64,000 nt of DNA from an uncultured Lachnospiraceae bacterium (GTDB taxonomy: Bacteria > Bacillota > Clostridia > Lachnospirales > Lachnospiraceae), in assembly GCA_947176505.1 (NCBI GenBank), contig CAMWQW010000017.1:1-64000 (forward strand), read 5' to 3'. Positions within the stretch are counted from its first letter, which is position 1. Every line of letters starts with the position of its first letter. A program made the position numbers and the translations under genes. Below the pieces are notes generated by a model. That model searched no databases. It was not told the DNA's origin and saw nothing but the letters and a program-made list of their open reading frames with translations. Shown here piece by piece: positions 8,494-16,046 of the stretch.

Positions 8494-10107
8494 ATGAAAA
8501 ATATTAAAATTTTGGACTGTACGTTAAGAGACGGCGGAAGGATTATTGACTGTAAGTTTACGGATAATGTGATTGCTGAACTGACGAAGGAATTGACAGA
8601 GGCGAATATTGATATTGTTGAAATGGGGTTCTTGCGGGACAAGAAGCTGGTGCAATATCATGGAAATTCCACATTTTTCACAGAGACAGCGCAGCTTAGC
8701 GCCTTCATTCCGGTAAATAAAAGAAACGCCATGTATACGGCATTTATTGATTTTGATATGTATGATTTCTCATGTTTGGAGAAGTGTGACGGAAGTTCTG
8801 TTACAGGGATTAGAGTCGGTTTCACCAAAAAACAGTTTCTCTATCAATATGCGGAATTAAGGGACAGCTTGTTAAAAGTGAAGGAGCAGGGATATGCGCT
8901 GTTTATACAAGGGGTTAATACACTTGCGTATTCCGACAGGGAACTTCTGGACGTGATTGATTTGGTGAACGAAGTAGAACCTTATAGTTATGGTATTGTT
9001 GATACATACGGCGGAATGTATTTGGATGATATGGTGCATCTGTATAATCTGGTGGAGCATAATTTGAATCCGGGAATTTGCATTGACATTCATTCGCATA
9101 ACAACTTCCAGCTTTCTTTTGCATTCGCTCAGGAAATTATCAGACTGGCGAACGATACGCGGCAGATTATACTGGACTCTACGCTCAATGGCATGGGAAA
9201 ATGTGCAGGCAATCTGAACACGGAGCTGATTGCGGATTTTCTTGTCAGAAAAAAAAGTTATGATTACGACACGGATATTATATTGGACGCGATAGACAGA
9301 TACCTGTATCCGGTCAAGAAGACAAATGAGTGGGGATATTCTATCCCGGCATTTATGGCAGGCATTTATAAGGCGCATCCCAATAATATTATTTATCTTA
9401 CCGAAAAATACCGGTTAAACAGTAAAGATATGAAATATATTATTTCCGGTATTGAGGGAGAGACAAGGCAGCGGTATGATTACGAGAATATACAAAGAGT
9501 ATATAAGGAGTATTGTGCCAGCAGGATAGATGATGCGGAAGTAATCAGTGCGCTTAGGAGTAAACTGGAAAACAGACATATTCTGATTCTTGCACCGGGA
9601 AAATCGACAGAGGACTTTCACGAGAAGATTTGTAATTTCATAGAACAGGAAGCGCCGATTGTAATAAGTGTGAACTTTATTCCTCGGCAGATAGAGTGCG
9701 ATTATTTGTTTTATGCAAATACCATCCATTGGGAGAAAATCAGCGATCGTACGGACAGGACGAAGTGTATTCTGGCATCTAATATTCATACGGACACGGA
9801 AAGCACGCTGTTAGTTGATTATTCGGGGCTCATTATGGAAGACAGCGTTTTGTATGATAACAGCACGATTATGCTGTTAAATCTGTTGAAAAAGGTAGAT
9901 GTCGCAAGAATTAGTCTGGCGGGATTCGACGGATTGAAGGAAAATGAAGAAAATTATGTGGATGATACATTTCCGAATCAAGCATCGGATGTAAATATTA
10001 CAAAAACAAACAAAGAAGTGAAGCGTTTGTTAGAGCAGTATAGAAATAAAGTGGCAGGAAAAATTGGAATAGACTTCCTGACGCCAAGCATCTATGAGAC
10101 GCTGTAA
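8494..10107 (+). CDS. DRE-TIM metallolyase (pyruvate aldolase-like) with extra C-terminal domain
   Basis: Residues 1-~300 are a DRE-TIM barrel like 4-hydroxy-2-oxovalerate aldolase and HMG-CoA lyase: LDCTLRDGG (7-15, metal Asp8 and catalytic Arg12), DTYGGMYLDD near 170-179, and DIHSHNN (198-204, metal ligands His200 and His202), then NGMGKCAGNLNTEL. The residues needed for metal-dependent aldol chemistry are all present. Residues ~360-537 are an added domain that starts ILILAPGKST and includes DVARISLAGFDGL, resembling MptE/CST-I-like Rossmann folds. Placed between a CMP-sugar synthetase and a KdsC-like phosphatase, it likely condenses pyruvate (or a relative) with an aldehyde sugar phosphate in place of a PEP-dependent NeuB or KdsA. 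The substrate is inferred. Confidence 0.8.
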   Translation: MKNIKILDCTLRDGGRIIDCKFTDNVIAELTKELTEANIDIVEMGFLRDKKLVQYHGNSTFFTETAQLSAFIPVNKRNAMYTAFIDFDMYDFSCLEKCDGSSVTGIRVGFTKKQFLYQYAELRDSLLKVKEQGYALFIQGVNTLAYSDRELLDVIDLVNEVEPYSYGIVDTYGGMYLDDMVHLYNLVEHNLNPGICIDIHSHNNFQLSFAFAQEIIRLANDTRQIILDSTLNGMGKCAGNLNTELIADFLVRKKSYDYDTDIILDAIDRYLYPVKKTNEWGYSIPAFMAGIYKAHPNNIIYLTEKYRLNSKDMKYIISGIEGETRQRYDYENIQRVYKEYCASRIDDAEVISALRSKLENRHILILAPGKSTEDFHEKICNFIEQEAPIVISVNFIPRQIECDYLFYANTIHWEKISDRTDRTKCILASNIHTDTESTLLVDYSGLIMEDSVLYDNSTIMLLNLLKKVDVARISLAGFDGLKENEENYVDDTFPNQASDVNITKTNKEVKRLLEQYRNKVAGKIGIDFLTPSIYETL

Positions 10108-10133
10108 AAGATTGGTAGAAGGAGAAGGAGATC

Positions 10134-10616
10134 GTGAAAGATAAGCCAACAATTAAAGCATTAGTCATGGATGTGGACGGAACACTGACGGATGGCGGAC
10201 TCTATATAGGAGCAGGTGGGGAAGTCATGAAGCGATTTCATGTAAAAGACGGCTATGCGATTCATGATCTGCTTCCGCAGATGGGAATTGTTCCGATTAT
10301 CATAACCGGACGGACCTCTGAGATTGTAGCACAAAGGTGCCGAGAGTTGGGAATTACGAGGCTTGTACAAGGCAGCAGTAATAAAATAGAGGATTTAAAG
10401 AAGATTCTTGCGGACGAGAATATTAGCATTACACAAGTTGCCTATATGGGTGATGATCTGAATGATTATGACTGTATGAAGCAGGTCGGACTGAAAGGCT
10501 GTCCGAGTGACGCGGTAAGCGAAATCAAGAGCATTGCTGACTATGTGACACAAAGCAACGGCGGGAACGGCGCTGTGAGGGAGTTTGTGGAGTGGATTCG
10601 GGAGAAGGGTGAATGA
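10134..10616 (+). CDS. KdsC-like HAD phosphatase
   Basis: A tetramer-forming C0-type HAD hydrolase related to KDO-8-phosphate phosphatase and to the phosphatase half of NeuA. All hallmarks are visible: MDVDGTLTDGG (residues 12-22, nucleophile Asp), FHVKDGYAI, IITGRTS, GDDLNDYDCM and the C-terminal NGGNGAVREFVEWI. At 160 aa it is normal length. The start is GTG 10134 after AAGGAG (10126-10131 region). It likely removes the phosphate from the aldolase product before CMP activation. Its stop overlaps the next start (ATGA at 10613-10616), so translation is probably coupled. Confidence 0.9.
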   Translation: MKDKPTIKALVMDVDGTLTDGGLYIGAGGEVMKRFHVKDGYAIHDLLPQMGIVPIIITGRTSEIVAQRCRELGITRLVQGSSNKIEDLKKILADENISITQVAYMGDDLNDYDCMKQVGLKGCPSDAVSEIKSIADYVTQSNGGNGAVREFVEWIREKGE

Positions 10617-11755
10617 AAGTCAGTATTATTACAGTGTGCTTAAATAGCGCGGCAACAATAGAACAGACGATTCAGAGCGTACTGGGACAAACATGGAAAA
10701 ATATAGAATATATTATCGTTGATGGTCAATCGACAGATGGAACATTAGGAATTGTTGATAAGTATCGGGACAAAATCGCTAAGTGTATCAGCGAGAAAGA
10801 TCAAGGACTGTACGATGCCATGAATAAAGGTATCAGCATGACAACCGGGGAGATTATCGGTATCCTAAATAGTGATGACTGGTATGCAAAGGACGCTGTT
10901 GAGAAAGTAGTGAATGCATTTCAGGAGGAAAATGCGGATCTTGTATACGGCGCTATGGAGATTGTGCATCCCAGCGGCTATACGAGCAGAGTTAAAAATG
11001 ATGCCCTAGAGCATATGCTGTATCGCTGTGTAATACCCCATCCGACAGTTTTTGTCAGAAGGAGGGCATATCAGGAAGTGGGGATGTTTGATTTAGAGTA
11101 TAAAGTGCTTGCTGATTATGATTTGCTGATGAGGATGTATCTGCATCATGTGAAAATAAGTCAGATTCCGGCGGTACTGACTTATTTCAGAAAAGGCGGA
11201 TTCAGTACGGAACATGCGATTCAATGTACGGAGGAAATGAGAAGCATAGCGCGACACTATGCGAGACAGAGACAAGATGTCAAGACACTTGAAAAGATAG
11301 ATGAATATTATCAAAAAAGGATAAAAAGAGCACAGGCTCAGGATATGGCGCAGGAGCTTGTAAGTAAGCATAAATCTGAGACAGCAGCAATGCTGCAGGA
11401 ATGCTTGAATGGCAATAAGAAAATAAAGATTTTCGGTGCAGGCAGCGTTGGTACGGAATGTTTTTATTTTCTTAAGGAAATGGGAATGGAAGTGGAGTGC
11501 TTTCTGGATAATGATGAGTCAAAATGTCATGAACAATTTTTAGGGAAAGCGGTTCAATCTTGCAGCAACAGAGAAGAGAGTGATGAAGAACAATACATTG
11601 TGATTGCGGTTGTAAGTTATCAGGAAGAAATTGTGAAGCAGTTGGAAAATATAGGTTATCGTAAAGATAAAGATTATTGCTTGTATTATGAGCTGGTGGA
11701 GAGCATGTTTTTGCGGATAAGAGAAGTTACAGAGGTGGAAAATATTGGAGGATAA
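10613..11755 (+). CDS. GT2 glycosyltransferase with C-terminal FGAG domain
   Basis: Residues 1-~230 are a GT-A glycosyltransferase of family 2: SIITVCLNSAATIEQTIQSV at the start, YIIVDGQSTDGT, AMNKGI and the metal-binding NSDDW near residue 85; HPTVF and LADYDLLMRMY are typical of the WcaA/PGL-type branch. Residues ~270-380 are the repeated Rossmann-like module: KIKIFGAGSVGTECFYFL, VECFLDNDESK, YIVIAVVSYQEEI. A helical linker separates them. There is no membrane helix, so it acts in the cytoplasm. It overlaps the KdsC-like stop by 4 bases. Donor and acceptor are unknown. Confidence 0.88.
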   Translation: MKVSIITVCLNSAATIEQTIQSVLGQTWKNIEYIIVDGQSTDGTLGIVDKYRDKIAKCISEKDQGLYDAMNKGISMTTGEIIGILNSDDWYAKDAVEKVVNAFQEENADLVYGAMEIVHPSGYTSRVKNDALEHMLYRCVIPHPTVFVRRRAYQEVGMFDLEYKVLADYDLLMRMYLHHVKISQIPAVLTYFRKGGFSTEHAIQCTEEMRSIARHYARQRQDVKTLEKIDEYYQKRIKRAQAQDMAQELVSKHKSETAAMLQECLNGNKKIKIFGAGSVGTECFYFLKEMGMEVECFLDNDESKCHEQFLGKAVQSCSNREESDEEQYIVIAVVSYQEEIVKQLENIGYRKDKDYCLYYELVESMFLRIREVTEVENIGG

Positions 11756-11784
11756 ATTGCAGATAGAAGCGAACAGAATTTGTT

Positions 11785-12048
11785 ATGATCAATGTTAGTG
11801 GTAAAAGTAAAGTAAAAGTGGATAATGGATATGAACAAAGAATTATAGAGTTGGATCGACCGCGGATGGGATTATATTTAAAAACGATGGTATGGAAAGA
11901 TATGTATGATTTTTCAGAAGATTCAGTATTGCTTGTTTTAGCGAGTGAGCATTATGATGCACAAGAATATATTAGAGATTATGATGAGTACATAAGGGAG
12001 ATAGGCATTAAAGATGCTGGCGAGGAGCGTATGAATGCAAATTTGTAG
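11785..12048 (+). pseudogene. 5'-truncated FdtA/QdtA (WxcM-like cupin) sugar ketoisomerase remnant
   Basis: FdtA/QdtA proteins are cupin 3,4-ketoisomerases of dTDP-4-keto-6-deoxyglucose, usually ~130-150 aa. Here only 87 residues remain, matching the C-terminal half: NVSGKSKVKVDNG, LDRPRMGLYLKTMVWKDM, SVLLVLASEHYDAQEYIRDY. The family-like frame continues upstream of the ATG (codons for RTEFV) to a stop at 11764-11766, and the N-terminal half with the catalytic HAH-type histidines is missing. No good ribosome site precedes ATG 11785. Most likely a dead remnant left by recombination; no dTDP-sugar genes (rmlA/rmlB) are nearby to feed it. Confidence 0.6.
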
Positions 12049-12058
12049 GTGACGGGAA

Positions 12059-13270
12059 ATGATGGAGACAAATGGAATGGGAAATAAACAATTATCATTT
12101 ATGACTGCATGTGATATAGGAGACAGCTTAATAGCTATTGATGAGCTGGGCGTAGGGATGTTCAGAATAGATAAGAGTGATATGTCATCACATTTGATAG
12201 CTGAACTGGAAGATATGGGAAAACGTCGTAATGTGTATCAAGCTTCGGAACAGTATAACAATGAAGTATTCTTTTTTCCGGTATTGATAAGTGTAGATTA
12301 TAGAGTTATCGTATATCATTTAGATAGCCAGAGCGTTGAATATCTTGATTTGAGAAGTGTCAGTGATAGCGTATTTGGTAACTATGAGCCTTTGTACCGA
12401 ATGGGAAATTATATATGGATGTTTCCACACCAACTTACTGAAAACCTTCTTAAGTTTCGACTGGATACCAGACAAATAGAAGTAGTGCCACAGTGGAGAG
12501 ACGCTGTAAAAGATATTGAATTAGGATATGCAGACCCTTGGGCGAAGGCAGGGAATCTGATAGAGATACAAGGCGCCTTATATCATACGATCAAGGGAAC
12601 GAATCTGATTATTAAAATTGATTTAAATGATTGTAATGTAGAAAGTTACGAGATACCGACAGAGGCTAAGTTTTATATCCGTATGAATTATGATGGTGAG
12701 AAATTCTGGATCGTGGAAGATGATAATCAAGGTGTGATTTCATGGAATCCGATTGATCAAAAAGTACGGCGGTATCCGATCATGTTTCCAGAAACAGAAC
12801 AAAAACATATTAGTTGGGCTGAAAGTATTTTATGCGGGAAAAAATATCTATGGCTTATCCCGCAGAGGGATAAATTGATGATTCGTATGGATTACGAAAC
12901 GGGAGCGTATGAATGTATCGAAATTTTCCCCAAGAAGTTTTGCGTGAGAAAAGGAAACAACAGGGTCTTCGGAATGATTTTGCAGAATGGTGTTATAGCA
13001 GATTTATATCCGCTTTTTGGTAATCTAATAGTACATTTGGATTTGTTAAGGGACAAATTGCTTGAAGATTACGAGCAAATATTATTGCCGGAAGAATGGT
13101 CTGAATCAGACTTGGAAAGATACCAGCTATGCCATGAATTTGAAACGGATAGAATATCTTTTAGGGCATATACAGATATGATATCAAATTCTGAACAGCA
13201 TACAAATAGTGTAGAGGAATGCTGCAGTAATGGTGATAATATCTGGAGACAGATTACAGATAAAAATTGA
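12059..13270 (+). CDS. Beta-propeller-like protein, paralogue of 53958-55157
   Basis: Repeated short beta-strand blocks with a spacing of about 45-55 residues (for example NYIWMFPHQ, GEKFWIVEDDNQGVISWNP, KKYLWLIPQRDKLMIRMD) suggest a beta-propeller similar to kelch or YncE-type folds. Blades end in patterns such as hydrophobic-x-hydrophobic-D. There is no signal peptide, so it is probably cytosolic. Its paralogue shares the blocks GxNFWL/GEKFWI, IYIWNPK/VISWNP and IWLLPT/LWLIPQ. The function is unknown; propellers near glycosyltransferases may act as binding scaffolds. GGTGACGGG (12048-12056) precedes ATG 12059, which is followed by a second ATG. Confidence 0.7.
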   Translation: MMETNGMGNKQLSFMTACDIGDSLIAIDELGVGMFRIDKSDMSSHLIAELEDMGKRRNVYQASEQYNNEVFFFPVLISVDYRVIVYHLDSQSVEYLDLRSVSDSVFGNYEPLYRMGNYIWMFPHQLTENLLKFRLDTRQIEVVPQWRDAVKDIELGYADPWAKAGNLIEIQGALYHTIKGTNLIIKIDLNDCNVESYEIPTEAKFYIRMNYDGEKFWIVEDDNQGVISWNPIDQKVRRYPIMFPETEQKHISWAESILCGKKYLWLIPQRDKLMIRMDYETGAYECIEIFPKKFCVRKGNNRVFGMILQNGVIADLYPLFGNLIVHLDLLRDKLLEDYEQILLPEEWSESDLERYQLCHEFETDRISFRAYTDMISNSEQHTNSVEECCSNGDNIWRQITDKN

Positions 13271-13335
13271 TAAATTAGGCGGAAAATTTCAAAAATAGTG
13301 GGATTATTGCTGACACATAAGGAGAGAACAAGACA

Positions 13336-14388
13336 GTGACTGAACAAGATAAAATGGTATTTTGTACGTTATTTGATTCCAACTATTTGGATAAAGGACT
13401 GGCTCTTTATCATTCGATGCGTAAGAATATTGCAGTATTCAAGCTATATATTTTTGCATTTGATGATAGATGCTTTGATGTTTTAGGCGATATGCATTTG
13501 GAGAATGTGGTTCTGCTCTCGGTAAAGGATATTATGACCGAACAATTGGAACAGATTCAAGAAGAACGTACACGTGCAGAATTTTGCTGGACCTGCACAT
13601 CTTTGATTATAGAGCATGTCCTTTTGATATGTAAGGAAAAAGTCTGTACATATATTGATGCGGATATTTATTTTTTTGCAAATCCAATAAATGCAATACA
13701 AAAGATTATTGATAATAATTGTTCGGTCGGTGTGGTCGAACATCGATTTGAAAAAAATTATAAGTATGGCAAAGCAATTTTTAGGAACGGCAAATACTGT
13801 GTTCAATTTAATACTTTTGTGAACGATCATGAAGGAAGAAGGGTGTTAAAAGAATGGAAAGAGAATTGTCTTAATTGGTGCTATGCCAGACACGAGGATG
13901 GAAGATATGGCGATCAAAAGTATTTGGATAAGTGGACACAGAAGTATTCGTGTGTGTATGAGGCAGAAGATCTAGGGGTAGGAGTGGCCCCTTGGAATTT
14001 ACATTTGTATAAATATGTCGGAAGTGAAGAAGATGCCATTTGGATGAAACGTGGGAACAAGAAGTTTCCGGTAGTTTTTTATCATTTTGAAGGAATGAGA
14101 TATTTAGAGTCTAATAAGGTTTATTTGAACCTATGGGCGTTTGATAAACAAGGAACAAACAGAAAAGTGAATCTTTTGTACGGAAAATATTTTGAGACTG
14201 TAGAAGACATTCGCAAAAAGTTAAAGAAGACTTATGGGATTACATTCAGTCATATGATTGATGTGAAGAGTCCTTATCTTGGAAGGGATTATTCATTTTA
14301 TCAATTTTGTTTGAATGACGGCTTTTTTGAGGGCCTGAGAGCATGGCTTGGATATTGGAAGAACGGTGTATTTGTTCTTGATAAATAA
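13336..14388 (+). CDS. GT8-like glycosyltransferase
   Basis: The start FCTLFDSNYLDKGLALYHSM is typical of GT8-like or nucleotide-diphospho-sugar transferases, and YIDADIYFFANP (about residues 108-119) has the DxD metal-binding motif; GDQKYLDKW and NLHLY..FYHFEGM follow in the usual order. At 350 aa with no membrane segment it should act in the cytoplasm on a nucleotide-sugar donor. The start is GTG 13336 with GGAG 11 bases upstream, a long spacing; ATG 13354 is an alternative that would still keep the first motif. The gene sits in the AT-rich 12-22 kb stretch. Confidence 0.78.
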   Translation: MTEQDKMVFCTLFDSNYLDKGLALYHSMRKNIAVFKLYIFAFDDRCFDVLGDMHLENVVLLSVKDIMTEQLEQIQEERTRAEFCWTCTSLIIEHVLLICKEKVCTYIDADIYFFANPINAIQKIIDNNCSVGVVEHRFEKNYKYGKAIFRNGKYCVQFNTFVNDHEGRRVLKEWKENCLNWCYARHEDGRYGDQKYLDKWTQKYSCVYEAEDLGVGVAPWNLHLYKYVGSEEDAIWMKRGNKKFPVVFYHFEGMRYLESNKVYLNLWAFDKQGTNRKVNLLYGKYFETVEDIRKKLKKTYGITFSHMIDVKSPYLGRDYSFYQFCLNDGFFEGLRAWLGYWKNGVFVLDK

Positions 14389-14412
14389 TCTGATCTAGAA
14401 AGGAAAACAGAC

Positions 14413-15567
14413 ATGTTTTTGCATGAAAGAATTTACCAGATTAACGAGCGGTTGAAGGTGTTGGAAAACACTTTGGATATTGTAATTTGGGGAGCCGGGA
14501 TACATACATGTAAGCTTCTTGAGCTAACGGACATGTTGTCTTATTCGATTACTGATATCGTAGATATCAGTAAAAATAAAAAAGGAAACCCATTTTTTGG
14601 TTTTACGATAAAAAATCCGGAAGAGATAACATGGGATCATGTTGATGCAGTGGTCATATCCGTGCCAGGTAAAGAAATGCAGATTACAGATATGCTGTTA
14701 GAAGAATGGGGTTTTCAAGGCAGGATTATTACATTGTATGAAGGTAATGAAACGACACCGTTTTATTTGTTATATGATGAAAAAGGTTCGAGTATACAAT
14801 TTTTGGGTGACTATGATAATTGGGAGAGCGCTTACCGCGAGTGTGCTGGATACGGGGACAGCAATATTATCAATACAGCTATAGCGAGTGTGGAGAAGGT
14901 GCTAAGCGGAGAAGCAGCATGGGAAAGGGATGGTTTTTTATTTTATGAACCCAAATATAATTATTCCATATGTGCAAGTGTTTTGAAGTGTGCAGTACAA
15001 AATGGAAATAGAAGTGTACGTATATTGGATATCGGAGGTTCTTTAGGCAGCACATATTTTCAAAATAAAGATTATTTAACAGATATAGACAAACTGGAGT
15101 GGGTGGTTGCGGAACAAGACGCCTTTGTTCAGTATGGTAAACAGCATTTGGAGGATGGCTCGTTAAGGTTTATCAGCAGTTCTGATCGTTATGTGGAATA
15201 TAGCAGCTTTGACATTGTACTGATGTCTGGCAGTATACAATATATTAATGAATACGCTGAAATCATTTCTAAAATATTAGAAGCGAAACCGCGCTATATT
15301 ATTTTAGATAGAATTGCAATCGGTGACAGAAGAAGGATATGCAAGGAGATAGTACCGGAAAAAATATATAAGAGCAGTTATCCTATAAGAATTTTTAGTG
15401 AGAACGACATCACCTACTTCTTTAGTCCGGATTATAAGATCGTAGAAAAGGATACTTCAAGTGTTAACGATAAAACGTTATATTTTGCAGATGGACAAGC
15501 TGATTACAGATATTATGTTTTGAGATTAGTGGAGGATGAAAGGGATGAATATGAAAAGAAAATATAG
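14413..15567 (+). CDS. FGAG Rossmann domain fused to TIGR04325-type methyltransferase
   Basis: Residues 1-~115 carry the repeated module: DIVIWGAGIHTCKLLELT, ITDIVDISKNKKG, AVVISVPGKEMQI. Residues ~130-384 match the TIGR04325 (LIC12133-like) putative methyltransferases: DYDNWESAYRECAGYG, a conserved WERDGFLF, ILDIGGSLGSTYFQ (SAM-binding loop), LEWVVAEQ and LMSGSIQYINEYAEII. The product probably methylates a sugar; the family is found mostly in O-antigen and capsule loci. AAAGG (14399-14403) precedes the ATG. It overlaps the next gene's N-terminus. Confidence 0.82.
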   Translation: MFLHERIYQINERLKVLENTLDIVIWGAGIHTCKLLELTDMLSYSITDIVDISKNKKGNPFFGFTIKNPEEITWDHVDAVVISVPGKEMQITDMLLEEWGFQGRIITLYEGNETTPFYLLYDEKGSSIQFLGDYDNWESAYRECAGYGDSNIINTAIASVEKVLSGEAAWERDGFLFYEPKYNYSICASVLKCAVQNGNRSVRILDIGGSLGSTYFQNKDYLTDIDKLEWVVAEQDAFVQYGKQHLEDGSLRFISSSDRYVEYSSFDIVLMSGSIQYINEYAEIISKILEAKPRYIILDRIAIGDRRRICKEIVPEKIYKSSYPIRIFSENDITYFFSPDYKIVEKDTSSVNDKTLYFADGQADYRYYVLRLVEDERDEYEKKI

Positions 15568-16027
15568 ATTGATTATATGCTTTTTGCTAGGATTGGATGT
15601 ATTAAGCATGTATATTATAAGATTACAGCAACATAGCATTAAGACATGGAAAAAAACGGCCGAAAAAAATATCGGTTTGTTTATGTTGATGAACCAGTGG
15701 GTCAGAGTAAAACAAGAGGGGAAAAAGTTGGATGCATATTTTATCAATAACAATTATCAGAAGATTGCTGTTTATGGAATGAGTTATATAGGTCTACGCA
15801 TTATTAGAGAATTGAAGGACTCTGAAATAGAAATTGCATATGGAATTGATAAAAGAGCAGAGGAACTTTCTTCAGATTTGAAGCTTTTTACATTAGAAGA
15901 CGATTTACCGGATATAGATGCGGTGGTAGTTACGTTATTATCAGAATATGATGAAGTCTATGAAGCAATATCAACTAAAGTGAATTGCCCTGTGATAGCC
16001 ATAGAGGATATTTTTAATGAAGTATAG
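15545..16027 (+). CDS. Membrane-anchored Rossmann-like (FGAG-type) protein
   Basis: A short basic start (MNMKRKYR) leads into a hydrophobic stretch LIICFLLGLDVLSMYII that looks like one transmembrane helix; the rest is cytosolic. Residues ~70-155 form the repeated module as a stand-alone domain: IAVYGMSYIGLRIIREL, IAYGIDKRAEE, AVVVTLLSEYDEV. GGAGG (15531-15535) fits ATG 15545 best (9-base spacing); ATG 15536 is too close and ATG 15551 is also possible. It overlaps the previous gene. It is one of very few membrane proteins in the window. It could anchor partners through domain pairing, but the function is unknown. Confidence 0.65.
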   Translation: MNMKRKYRLIICFLLGLDVLSMYIIRLQQHSIKTWKKTAEKNIGLFMLMNQWVRVKQEGKKLDAYFINNNYQKIAVYGMSYIGLRIIRELKDSEIEIAYGIDKRAEELSSDLKLFTLEDDLPDIDAVVVTLLSEYDEVYEAISTKVNCPVIAIEDIFNEV

Positions 16028-16046
16028 GTAATTAAAGGAGATTAGA

